Below, piece after piece: positions 37,116 through 45,503 of a DNA stretch of 64,000 nt. Under the pieces are notes generated by a model, which saw only the letters and a list, made by a program, of their open reading frames with translations, had not been told where the DNA came from and did no database searches. The stretch spans positions 372,001 through 436,000 of the forward strand of contig NZ_FNJR01000002.1 in NCBI RefSeq assembly GCF_900104475.1, written 5' to 3'. Each line of letters opens with the position of its first letter. Positions within the stretch are counted from its first letter, which is position 1. Position numbers and translations under genes: made by a program. Origin of the DNA: Actinopolyspora xinjiangensis. GTDB lineage: Bacteria > Actinomycetota > Actinomycetes > Mycobacteriales > Pseudonocardiaceae.

Positions 37116-38626
37116 TGCGTCTCCTCGGGAGTGTGGTCGATGGATCGTTCCGGTTCGGGACGGGGCCGTTCGGCACGAGCCGCCCGCCACAGGTGGACGG
37201 CGGCGTAGGAGCGCCACGGGCTCCACCGCTTCGCGTGCTCGCGCAGCGCGGTCTCGTCGTTGGGCAGCCCCAGCCGTGCGGCGCCGCGCCGTGACTCCTC
37301 GTCCGACGGCGGCAGCGCGTCCGGATCGCCGAGCACCCGTATGCCCACGTGTTCGGCGGCCCCGTGGCCGAGTCCTCCGATCCGGCGCAGTTCCTCGCGC
37401 AGCTCCGCGCCGTCACGTCCCTCGTCGATCCGGAGGTCTCCGCTCGCGATGGCGCGTGCCAGCGCGCGGAGCGCGCCGGACCGCTCGGCCGGGCCGGGCA
37501 GCTCCCCTCCGGTGGCCTCGGCGATGACCTCGGCGGTCGGGAACAGGAGAGCCTCGGTGCCCTCGGCGAAGCCGGGTATCCGTTCCCCGAGCCGGGCGGC
37601 CAGCAGCGAGAGCTCGGCGCGACCCTTCGTGACCGGGTCCCACTGCCCCAGCAGTGCCCGCACCGCCGTCTCGGTGCCGTCCACGCTGCCGGGCAGCCGG
37701 ACTCCCGGGGTCTTCGCCACCGCCGTGGTCAGCGCCGGGTCGGACCCCAGGGTCCCGTCGACGGCAACCGGGTCGCAGTCCAGGTCGAACAGCCTGCGCA
37801 GCCGCGCCACGGCGCTACCGAGGTCCCGGAGTTCGGTCAGCCGCAGCGTGGCGACCAGGTGGTCGTCCTCCGGCACGAGTTCCGCGAGCCCGTGCCCGTG
37901 CGGCAGCCGCAGCGTCCGCCCGTAACCGGCGTCGGTTCTCCACTCGACCCCCTCGACGGCTGGGGTGAGCCGGAGGTCCGGCGTGCCCGTGGCGTCGAAC
38001 GGTAGTCGGGTCGGCAACCGCAGCCGCAGCGTTCCCGCCGGTAACCGCCGCGGGCTCGTGCGCCGCGTGGTCCGGGTGCGCAGTTCCGTGGGGTTGGTGG
38101 CGAACACCTCGCGAACGGTCTCGTTGAACTGGCGCAGGCTGGCGAACCCGGCCGCGTGGGCGATGTCGGTGAAGTTCAGCTCGGTGGTCGCGATCAGCAG
38201 CCGGGCGGTGTGGGCCCGGTGGGCCCGTGCCAGCGCGAGCGGCCCCGCCCCGAGCTCCTCGGTGAGCACCCGGGTCAGCTGTCGGGTGGAGTAACCGAGT
38301 CGGGCGGCCAGGCCGGGAACGCCTTCCCGCTCGACGAGTCCGTCGGTGATCAGCCGCATGGCGCGTCCGGCGAGATCCGCACGCAGGTTCCACTCCGGTG
38401 AGCCCGGCACGGCGTCCGGCAGGCAGCGACGGCACGCGCGGTAACCGGCCTGCTGCGCGGCGGCGGAGGTGGGGAAGAACTCGACATTGCCCGGCTTCGG
38501 GGTGCGCGCCGGGCAGGAGGGCCTGCAGTAGATGCCGGTGCTGCGCACACCGGTCACGAAGCACCCGTCGAAGCGGGTGTCCCGTGACGTGACGGCTCGG
38601 TAGGCCTGCTGCGGTGTGACCAGCAT
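37112..38626 (-). CDS. Ada-AlkA fusion: methylphosphotriester-sensing regulator with DNA glycosylase domain
   Basis: 504 aa from the ATG at 38626; a longer start at 38677 is possible. The N-terminal Ada zinc domain has FDGCFVTGVRSTGIYCRPSCPAR and ACRRCLPD, supplying the four Cys including the methyl acceptor. An AraC-type helix-turn-helix follows (about residues 85-180). An AlkA-type N-domain and HhH-GPD glycosylase come last. In the glycosylase the usual LGQQVS is LGQWDP and the hairpin GIGPWTA is GLGHGAAE, while the catalytic Asp is retained in PPSDEES. It likely senses DNA methylation, activates the ogt operon and removes alkylated bases, though the glycosylase may be weakened. Confidence 0.88.
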   Translation of the reverse strand: MLVTPQQAYRAVTSRDTRFDGCFVTGVRSTGIYCRPSCPARTPKPGNVEFFPTSAAAQQAGYRACRRCLPDAVPGSPEWNLRADLAGRAMRLITDGLVEREGVPGLAARLGYSTRQLTRVLTEELGAGPLALARAHRAHTARLLIATTELNFTDIAHAAGFASLRQFNETVREVFATNPTELRTRTTRRTSPRRLPAGTLRLRLPTRLPFDATGTPDLRLTPAVEGVEWRTDAGYGRTLRLPHGHGLAELVPEDDHLVATLRLTELRDLGSAVARLRRLFDLDCDPVAVDGTLGSDPALTTAVAKTPGVRLPGSVDGTETAVRALLGQWDPVTKGRAELSLLAARLGERIPGFAEGTEALLFPTAEVIAEATGGELPGPAERSGALRALARAIASGDLRIDEGRDGAELREELRRIGGLGHGAAEHVGIRVLGDPDALPPSDEESRRGAARLGLPNDETALREHAKRWSPWRSYAAVHLWRAARAERPRPEPERSIDHTPEETQ

Positions 38627-38842
38627 GGGACGAGCGTGCCACTGTCCCCGATGTGCCCACCAGCGGAAATCGGACACGGTGGTTCGGGTGCGCCGGGTGC
38701 TCCGAGAGCGGGTGACGAAGCGGAGAAGGGCGTGGTTCCGCCTGGCGAGCGCGGTGGAGTTCCGGGGTTCCCGGTCCGCGCACCGGACCGGGAACGTGTT
38801 CAGCCGGACGTCACGTCAGAGCGACGCGAAAAGCCCGTCCGC

Positions 38843-39190
38843 TCAGCACAGTATGATCCGCTTCAGGTACGGGCTGAGTCCTCTGGATTCGTTCATTCTG
38901 GTCTGGCCTGGGCGTATCGAGAAGCATCGACTGTCCGCGCCACGAGCCATTATGAGTTTTATTCGGTAGTAGCGTTTGCACTCGTTGGTCACCCACACCG
39001 TGGTGTAGAACCTGCCCTTGTCCTCCCGGTCGGTGATGCAGTTCGGAGCGTGGATGTCTCGACTCGCGCTCGTGGGTTCGGTGGATTCTCCGGTCGTGGC
39101 GGTGGCCGGTAGTGCTCCCAGTGCAGTGAGCCCCGCCAGGGCCATCGCGGCGGTGAGCACGGTGGTTCGGCGCATCCGGTTGGTGAGCAT
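38843..39190 (-). CDS. Small secreted four-cysteine protein
   Basis: 115 aa from the ATG at 39190, with GAGGAGG five bases upstream. A signal peptide (VLTAAMALAGLTALGALPATA) is cleaved near residue 31. The mature roughly 80 residues hold four Cys. Their spacing and the segment RCFSIRPGQTRM resemble the second disulfide region of the alpha-amylase inhibitor tendamistat (CYAVAPGQITTV; 18 residues between Cys 2 and 3 in both). The inhibitory WRY triplet is not present. It could be a secreted inhibitor or an unrelated beta-sandwich protein. It is transcribed alone. Confidence 0.7.
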   Translation of the reverse strand: MLTNRMRRTTVLTAAMALAGLTALGALPATATTGESTEPTSASRDIHAPNCITDREDKGRFYTTVWVTNECKRYYRIKLIMARGADSRCFSIRPGQTRMNESRGLSPYLKRIILC

Positions 39191-39487
39191 GAAACCTCCT
39201 CGTGATTCTGGTCGCTCACGACCACCCGTGTCGGAAGGGATCTCCGTCTGTTTCCGGGTGGTCGTCGAGGATTCTGTGCGGCGGGGTATCGTTGTTGTCC
39301 GGAAAATCCCCGAAATCACTCGATTCGGTGGTCATCGGTGAATTTTCGGGTGAGGCTTGAGTTCGTTCCCGGAAAGGGTTGACCGGCTATTGGAGCGGTT
39401 TTCCGGATGCGCGCGGAGCCGTGCGGGTGGTGGCGGCGTAGCGGTCGCGATCCTGCGAGGGTGGGGCGCGGCACCTACCTTGGGGGC

Positions 39488-39667
39488 ATGACTCGGGGAC
39501 GTGACTTCGCGCGCTGGTTCGCCGCCGTGCTGGCCGCGCTCGCGCTGTTGACGGCTGGTTCCTGCGAGGACACCGAGCAGGGCCCCGGTGGTGGCGAGCG
39601 GCAGGAGCAGGAGGACGGCGGCAACGGTGGTGAGCAGGACGGCGATCAGGAGGACGGCGGCTACTGA
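39488..39667 (+). CDS. Small acidic lipoprotein-like peptide
   Basis: 59 aa. A basic start (MTRGRDFARW) and hydrophobic core FAAVLAALALLTAGSC end in a Cys compatible with a weak lipobox. The remainder is Gly/Glu/Asp/Gln low-complexity sequence. There is no upstream Shine-Dalgarno. The ORF is short and could be spurious, but signal-peptide-plus-acidic-tail architecture is unlikely by chance. Confidence 0.5.
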   Translation: MTRGRDFARWFAAVLAALALLTAGSCEDTEQGPGGGERQEQEDGGNGGEQDGDQEDGGY

Positions 39668-39797
39668 GGATGTCCGTCCGTGCGACCTCCGACGACCTCC
39701 GGTCGGCCGTTCGCCCACCTCCGGCCCCGCGTGGCCGGTACGGGTGAGCTCGCCCGCCTGACCGTGATCCGAATCGGGCTCCTAGACTTGGGCAGCT

Positions 39798-40856
<1,059 letters not shown>

Positions 40857-40877
<21 letters not shown>

Positions 40878-41021
40878 GGCAGTAGCCCGGGGGCTTGTGC
40901 CGCCTCCGCTCGGGGGCGGACTTGCTAGCGATGGTGCGAAACCGTCTGGCGGGCCGGTTCGTCGCTTCGGTTTCCCGTCGTCGCTCGCCCCCGTGCTGAC
41001 GTGGTGCTGGCCGAACCTCGG
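40857..41021. repeat. 165-bp direct repeat, left copy (attL-like)
   Basis: It starts with GAGTTCCGCTTCAACGTCTGA, the final codons and stop of ychF, and ends at CCGAACCTCGG. It matches 44614-44778 at 163 of 165 positions; the differences are A/G in GAGGCAGTAG and T/C in ACCGTCTGGC. The repeat includes a stem GAGGCrG ... CCGCCTC that is perfect only in the right copy and probably is the ychF terminator. The layout is that of an attachment-site duplication. Confidence 0.8.
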
Positions 41022-41069
41022 GGAGACGATGCTCTTTCCGGCAGAGACTCAATGATAATGCTGTTTCGA

Positions 41070-42194
41070 TCAATGCGCCAATGACCAGCGATTATCACTG
41101 TTCGGTGTGTCGAGCCACACCATGTGTGTACCGTCTGGCGCCACGGTCAATCCGTATCGGTCCGGTGCAGGGCTGTCCGCATGAAGCCACCACGAGTAGG
41201 CCGCGTCCACTTCATCCCACAGTCGGCGAGGGCCGAGTTGGCGAACCTCGAACGAGTCGGCACCACGAACCATCGCGACCTGCGCCCATGAGCCCGAACG
41301 CACGTCGTGCAGTTCGATCATCCTGTGATCGTCGTCCAGGTCCTCGGTAGTGAGGTAGCAGTGCGGTACCCGCAGCCCGATCGTGAACGCAGCACGGGGG
41401 AAGGCGGTCATGTCGAACAGCTCCGCGCCACTGCGTACGGTCGTTGTCCTGTCCGCTTGGAGCTGCTCTACCTCGTCCGGATCAAGGAAGTACCGACGTT
41501 GCCCGCGCACACGCATGAAAGCGACGTTCATCCCGCATCGGCCGGACGCCGAACCATTCTCGTGGACTTCCAGTCCAACAAGAGCACCGTTGCAGTAATC
41601 CGTTCCCCATGGGGCCACTATCAGCCCACACGGGCGTGTCTGTTCGATCCACGCCCGTGGAACTGTGTGGATGGACGCGGTGGCGATCACGCGATCATAG
41701 GGAGCTTCCGGTGGATACCCCTCGGTTCCCTCCGCTGTCACTACCAACGGGGTGTATCCAGCAGCTTTCAAGGCTTGGCGCGCGGAATCAGCCAGGTGCG
41801 GATCGACTTCTACCGAGACGACTCGTTCAGCTTGACCGGCACGATCACTCAGCAGGGCCGCGTTCCAGCCGGTTCCGGTGCCGATCTCCAGTACACGGTG
41901 TCCCTGGCGTATATCGAGTGCGTCGAGCATATTCGCCACAAGCGATGGTTGGCTGCATGAACTGGACGGTTGTAGCCCCACACCGCCGGATGTGGTTCTG
42001 CCATCGTCCACCTGCGTGATGATTGGTTCATCCGCGTTGACCAGCTCACGCCACCGAGGTCCCTCGGTTTCGCGAGACACGGCGGCGAATCCACCCGTAG
42101 CGGGATCATCGACCCACACCACAGGCGGGATGAACGGCTCACGTGGCACGGATAGCCGTTCGTTCCATTCAGTCATGATCAGAGCCGCCTTCAT
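41070..42194 (-). CDS. Protein-L-isoaspartate methyltransferase homologue, RiPP-associated type
   Basis: 374 aa. The SAM-binding motif VLEIGTGTGWNAALLSD (about residues 95-111) is followed by VVSVEVDPHLADSARQAL and YDRVIATASIHTVP, as in PCMT enzymes. The protein is about 160 residues longer than housekeeping PIMTs, with a C-terminal extension like those of aspartimide-forming RiPP enzymes. Its ATG overlaps the stop of the 36-codon gene (ATGA at 42191-42194), so peptide and enzyme are coupled. Expected chemistry is methylation of a substrate Asp side chain, leading to aspartimide. It could also belong to the FxLD/ATP-grasp-linked subfamily, but no ATP-grasp gene is adjacent. Confidence 0.85.
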   Translation of the reverse strand: MKAALIMTEWNERLSVPREPFIPPVVWVDDPATGGFAAVSRETEGPRWRELVNADEPIITQVDDGRTTSGGVGLQPSSSCSQPSLVANMLDALDIRQGHRVLEIGTGTGWNAALLSDRAGQAERVVSVEVDPHLADSARQALKAAGYTPLVVTAEGTEGYPPEAPYDRVIATASIHTVPRAWIEQTRPCGLIVAPWGTDYCNGALVGLEVHENGSASGRCGMNVAFMRVRGQRRYFLDPDEVEQLQADRTTTVRSGAELFDMTAFPRAAFTIGLRVPHCYLTTEDLDDDHRMIELHDVRSGSWAQVAMVRGADSFEVRQLGPRRLWDEVDAAYSWWLHADSPAPDRYGLTVAPDGTHMVWLDTPNSDNRWSLAH

Positions 42195-42301
42195 TCCTCG
42201 TCGTCCTCGTGTTTGTTGCCGTCGTCCTTACTGCCCCAGTTCTCCCATTTATCCGGCTGCGGATTGCCCTGTCCGTCCCGGTCCGAGTCACGCTTTCCCA
42301 T
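42191..42301 (-). CDS. 36-residue putative RiPP precursor (imiditide-like)
   Basis: A strong AGGAGG (42308-42313) lies six bases before the ATG at 42301. The peptide begins MGKRDSDRDGQGNPQPD, continues KWENWGSKDDGNK and ends HEDDEE. It has eight Asp, two Trp, no Cys, and two Asp-Gly pairs (residues 9-10 and 27-28), the sequence most prone to aspartimide formation. There is no signal peptide. Its stop overlaps the start of the methyltransferase. A stand-alone short charged peptide plus PIMT homologue is the two-gene layout of imiditides. No protease or exporter gene was recognised nearby. Confidence 0.7.
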   Translation of the reverse strand: MGKRDSDRDGQGNPQPDKWENWGSKDDGNKHEDDEE

Positions 42302-42440
42302 TTCGAACCTCCTGTTTTGGAATCAGTCCCTTTCAGGCTGCCGGAAGTGGGACTGTCACGGAACGCACTGAGTTCGACGGAGTTATGCGAGATCGTGACT
42401 AAGCCTTGCCATGATCGCATCGGTGCTCGAACCTGTGTCC

Positions 42441-42689
42441 ATGAAGCTTCGGAGGGTGTCCGGCTGTGAGAACGGCACGTGCCCGGCCGTGTACGTCTCG
42501 GACCGGCAAACAGCGGTAGTGCAAGGCGACCACGTGCCTACGGCGGACGGGCTGACGTTGGGGGAGGGGGAGACGGCCGTGGAGCTTCCCCCTGACATCG
42601 TTCTCGGCGCAGTGACCGCGCTCGCCGAGTCAGGCGGCGCGGAGACGGTCCAGCGGCTCAGGGAGGCACTGAATGCTCCTAGACGGTGA
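42441..42689 (+). CDS. Small conserved protein of DUF6879/XRE-DUF5753 operons
   Basis: 82 aa from the ATG at 42441 (MKLRRVSGCENGTCPAVYVS). The N-terminus, with its CxxxxC pair and a predicted short beta domain (RQTAVVQGDHV), recurs in actinobacteria immediately upstream of DUF6879 genes, as far as I recall. The function is unknown. The stop lies 17 bases inside the next gene, so translation is coupled. It is divergent from the peptide gene with 140 bp between them. Confidence 0.7.
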   Translation: MKLRRVSGCENGTCPAVYVSDRQTAVVQGDHVPTADGLTLGEGETAVELPPDIVLGAVTALAESGGAETVQRLREALNAPRR

Positions 42690-43188
42690 ACAGTTCGGCC
42701 AGTACCTTACCGACTACAAGCGGACGGCGTGGCGGTTCGAGACGCAACCGGCCTACGCCATGCCGAACGAGCAAGACAACCTCGACCGGTGGCGCGCCGG
42801 GAAGCCGAAGCCGGAGGGGCATAACGCCACCTGGCACGAAACCGTGCGGAAGGCGGTCAACGCCGGCAAGACCATCGGCCGTGTCCGTACCGTCCGGCAG
42901 CCGCTCACGGAGTACCAGCGGTTCCAACTGGATTGGGCCGTTCCCGGCAACATCGAAGCCGGGGAAGACATCCGCATCCTCGACCTGACGGACCTTGAGC
43001 TTTCCCTGCCGTCGCAGGACTTTTGGGTCTTCGACGATGAGACGGTGGTTGATCTCAATTTCCGTTCGGATGGGACGCTGATCAACGTGGACAAGTTGGA
43101 AGATCCGGACCTGGACCAGTACCTGAAGTGGCGAGACACCGCACTCGCGCACGCGGTGTCACTGACCGACTGGAATGCTCGAACCTGA
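42673..43188 (+). CDS. DUF6879 family protein
   Basis: 171 aa. It starts GEQFGQYLTDYKRTAWRFET, characteristic of DUF6879 proteins, with a central segment RVRTVRQPLTEYQRFQLDW and a conserved DFWVFDDETVVDLNF strand pair. These proteins sit beside XRE-DUF5753 regulators across Streptomyces and Pseudonocardiales and are thought to be part of a regulator-partner or toxin-antitoxin-like pair. The biochemical role is unknown. It overlaps genes on both sides (17 and 14 bases). Confidence 0.82.
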   Translation: MLLDGEQFGQYLTDYKRTAWRFETQPAYAMPNEQDNLDRWRAGKPKPEGHNATWHETVRKAVNAGKTIGRVRTVRQPLTEYQRFQLDWAVPGNIEAGEDIRILDLTDLELSLPSQDFWVFDDETVVDLNFRSDGTLINVDKLEDPDLDQYLKWRDTALAHAVSLTDWNART

Positions 43189-44029
43189 CGCCGAAGGGCA
43201 GGGGAGCGAGCACCTTGCCGAGACGCTACGAGAGTTGCGGAAGGCGGCCGGACTCTCCGGGGAGAGGCTAGCCGCCCGAGCGGCTATGTCTCAGTCCAAG
43301 GTCAGCCGGATTGAGTCCGGTAAAGTGCTGCCCACCGTCGTGGATGTGGAGCGTGTCGTGAACGCGCTCGAAGTCCCCTCCGAAGTGGCGAGCGAACTCC
43401 TTTCCCTCGCTCGCGCGGCGAACGTGGATTACGCGTCCTGGCGCTCGTACGCCCGAGTCGGTCTCTGGCGCAAGCAAGCCGAGATCAAGGCGCTCGCCGA
43501 AACATCCTCGACGGTCCGGCAGTTCCTACCTGCCATTCCCTCCGGTCTCATCCAAGCGCCCGATTACGCCCGTGCCGTCCTGACACCGGCGATCGAGGGC
43601 AACCCTTCCCGGAACGTGGAACGAGCCGTGCAGGCTCGGTTGGAGAGTCAGGAAGTCCTCAACGATGAGTCCCGGCGATTCCACTTCCTACTGACCGAGC
43701 AGGCGATCCGGTGGCAGCGTGCGGAACCGGACATCATGGTGACTCAGTTACGGCACATGGCCGGACTGACCGACCGGCCGAACACGGAGATTGCCATCAT
43801 CCCGCACGGCGTCACCATCAGCGCGGCCCCGCTGAACATCTTCGTCGTCTACGACGATCGTCTGGTGATGGTCGAACTGTTCTCCGGGGAGGTCGCGCTC
43901 CGCGACCCTCAGGACGTCTCGTACCACCTGAACGTGTTCGAGTACTTCCGAGAGCGAGCGGTGACAGGAGAAGCCGCCCGGCAGCTTCTCGAAGCGGTGG
44001 CCGACGGTTTCATGCGATCACACGGCTAA
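43175..44029 (+). CDS. XRE-type regulator with DUF5753 domain
   Basis: 284 aa. The N-terminal helix-turn-helix (about residues 14-70) includes LRKAAGLSGERLAARAAMSQSKVSRIESG. The DUF5753 domain follows with AETSSTVRQFLPAIPSGLIQAPDYARAV, HFLLTEQAIRW and NTEIAIIPHGV. This is the Scr1/WhiJ-like architecture. Such proteins bind DNA and a small cognate partner, here probably the DUF6879 or 82-aa protein. It overlaps the preceding gene by 14 bases. It is the only obvious regulator in the islet and may control the divergent peptide-methyltransferase pair. Confidence 0.9.
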   Translation: MLEPDAEGQGSEHLAETLRELRKAAGLSGERLAARAAMSQSKVSRIESGKVLPTVVDVERVVNALEVPSEVASELLSLARAANVDYASWRSYARVGLWRKQAEIKALAETSSTVRQFLPAIPSGLIQAPDYARAVLTPAIEGNPSRNVERAVQARLESQEVLNDESRRFHFLLTEQAIRWQRAEPDIMVTQLRHMAGLTDRPNTEIAIIPHGVTISAAPLNIFVVYDDRLVMVELFSGEVALRDPQDVSYHLNVFEYFRERAVTGEAARQLLEAVADGFMRSHG

Positions 44030-44157
44030 AGCTCGCTTCGCTGAGCCGCATCATTCTGACGTCGGTGTATGCCGACGATGACGGGAAAGCCGGACAAGCC
44101 CGCAGAGAGGTTCTCGCTCGAACTTGAGGACTTGCTCACCGAGCTACGGCGGCGACA

Positions 44158-44493
44158 GTGGACGCGCTCATCCGCTGGGGGGCTGAACGTCAGCCTCAGC
44201 TCATGGCAGCGATGTTCAAACGCCAGTCGTGCGCGGATGTGCTCATCCTGCGCGATGTGAGCCGGGCTACTGGTTACCTCGTCTCCACGATGGACGAAAG
44301 CGGGATGTTTAACCCCGAACGGATCTCGTATCAGTACCACGCCTCGCCGCTGTGTGCACTGCGAGCGACCCTCGGATTTCCCGAGCCCGGACAGCCAGGC
44401 GCACCAATGGCGCTCGAAGCTCCGGACACTCCGTGCTTCCTGCCGGAAGACCTTTCACGGTCGGTACTCATCCGGCCGTTGGGGCTGTCCTGA
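44158..44493 (+). CDS. Hypothetical protein, islet right end
   Basis: 111 aa from the GTG at 44158; an in-frame stop lies at 44125. It contains RWGAERQPQLMAAMFKRQSC and ISYQYHASPLCALRATLGF. An adjacent frame (44069 on) could encode a plausible N-terminus ending LELEDLLTELRRRQ, which would join this frame after a one-base shift near 44155. The gene may therefore be a frameshifted fragment of a longer protein. No family recognised. Confidence 0.5.
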   Translation: MDALIRWGAERQPQLMAAMFKRQSCADVLILRDVSRATGYLVSTMDESGMFNPERISYQYHASPLCALRATLGFPEPGQPGAPMALEAPDTPCFLPEDLSRSVLIRPLGLS

Positions 44494-44595
44494 TCCCGAC
44501 TTGCGAGGCACTAAAATCGCTGTGCGAGGTTCGCAGAGACTTTTAGGGGGCGTTCTAATTCCCTCCACCTACGGAGGCGGAGGGGTACGTGTGTG

Positions 44596-44613
44596 TTCGC
44601 TCTGCGAATTTTT
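44596..44613 (+). terminator. Intrinsic terminator at the islet edge
   Basis: TTCGC-TCT-GCGAA stem-loop followed directly by TTTTT, ending on the base before the right 165-bp repeat. The stem is short but the U-run is complete. It would stop plus-strand islet transcripts from entering the flanking chromosome. Confidence 0.6.
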
Positions 44614-44778
44614 GAGTTCCGCTTCAACGTCTGAGGCGGTAGCCCGGGGGCTTGTGCCGCCTCCGCTCGGGGGCGGACTTGCTAGCGATGGTGCGAAACC
44701 GCCTGGCGGGCCGGTTCGTCGCTTCGGTTTCCCGTCGTCGCTCGCCCCCGTGCTGACGTGGTGCTGGCCGAACCTCGG
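44614..44778. repeat. 165-bp direct repeat, right copy (attR-like)
   Basis: It begins with the ychF terminal codons and stop out of context (GAGTTCCGCTTCAACGTCTGA at 44614-44634). No ychF sequence lies upstream of it. It matches 40857-41021 except at two positions. The open frames that run through it on both strands are artefacts. Confidence 0.8.
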
Positions 44779-45326
44779 AGGCTTTTCCGCGAAGTCGCAC
44801 CGCACCGGCTCCCCGTGAGGTCCAGTGACCTCCCCTGCGTTCGGGGCTGTTGCCGGTCTCGGACCGCGGCCCCCGACAGTCTCACCCGGCCCCGGGGCCA
44901 GGCCGTCGTCCGTCTTTGCTCGCGAGCCGGAGGCGATGCCGGGCTCGGGAACCGCGTGGACCCGTAAGGCTGCGAGCCCCCCTCGATCTCGGGTAAGGCG
45001 TGAAACGGGCACGGTTCTCCCGGGATCGAGGGGGAGGTGAAGGTCTCGGTCTACCGGAATTGTGACTTCGGAGCTTCACCCCGCGAGCCGGATTAAGGGC
45101 TCGCCGAGCCGGGGGTTACGGGCAGAGCGGCGATGACGGGCCGATAGTGCCCGAACATGAGCGCCAGGGCTTACCAAGGACACGGCCGGGTTCGCCTGGA
45201 TCGTGCGTTGCCTGACGCGCGAGCTGCACGCCCTCTGACGGCGGCCCGCACGGCTGTGAACCGTGGCCAGGACTTGTAACCCTACCCACACGCTGCCTGG
45301 ACCGCATGTGGCGGGAAGCGTATTCC
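44779..45326. other. Non-coding interval downstream of attR
   Basis: No coding sequence is supported on either strand; translations are Arg/Gly/Pro-rich. This is presumably the original sequence downstream of ychF. Confidence 0.45.
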
Positions 45327-45412
45327 GTGCTAGACGCAGCACTGCTATTTTGTCTTCTTGGCGGAATCAAGATAGCACGAGTCCCCTGGTCACGATCAGG
45401 GGACTCTTCTTT
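45327..45412 (+). ncRNA. Candidate structured small RNA ending in an intrinsic terminator
   Basis: Three stem-loops lie end to end. Hairpin 1 is GTGCT (45327-45331) with AGCAC (45338-45342). Hairpin 2 is GCTATTTTG (45344-45352) with CAAGATAGC (45368-45376), one G-U pair. Hairpin 3 is GAGTCCCCTG (45379-45388) with CAGGGGACTC (45397-45406), perfect, followed by TTCTTT. The gaps are one and two bases. No plus-strand gene follows for over 1 kb, so it is not an attenuator. The transcription start is unknown and may lie further upstream. Confidence 0.55.
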
Positions 45413-45503
45413 GTTCGTGACCGATCGTGCACGCGATAGAAGCACCCCCGGAACGGATCCGAGGGTGCGAAACAGTTCAGCTGTTGGTCAGTCGAACCGG
45501 AGT

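Larger units (their letters stand above)
41022..44613. mobile_element. 3.6-kb islet inserted at the ychF 3' end
   Basis: It is bounded by the two 165-bp repeats. Cargo: a minus-strand pair (36-aa peptide plus isoaspartate-type methyltransferase), a divergent plus-strand trio (82-aa protein, DUF6879 and XRE-DUF5753) and a 111-aa hypothetical. No integrase, excisionase or replication gene is present, so it is a passenger islet mobilised in trans, a deletion relic of a larger element, or the product of recombination between ychF-linked repeats. A terminator abuts the right repeat. Confidence 0.65.

Noticed and set aside
42169-42420. 83-codon minus-strand frame overlapping the 36-aa peptide gene
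   Set aside because: It lacks a ribosome binding site, whereas the 36-codon frame has a perfectly spaced AGGAGG and couples to the methyltransferase.
44569-45012. 147-codon minus-strand frame across the right 165-bp repeat
   Set aside because: It runs through the att-like repeat and the ychF terminator, has Pro/Ser/Gly low complexity and no ribosome binding site; similar chance ORFs arise wherever this repeat occurs.
45327-45412. tRNA or riboswitch identity for the three-hairpin RNA
   Set aside because: There is no acceptor stem, T-loop or CCA-proximal pairing of a tRNA, and no downstream gene for a riboswitch to control.
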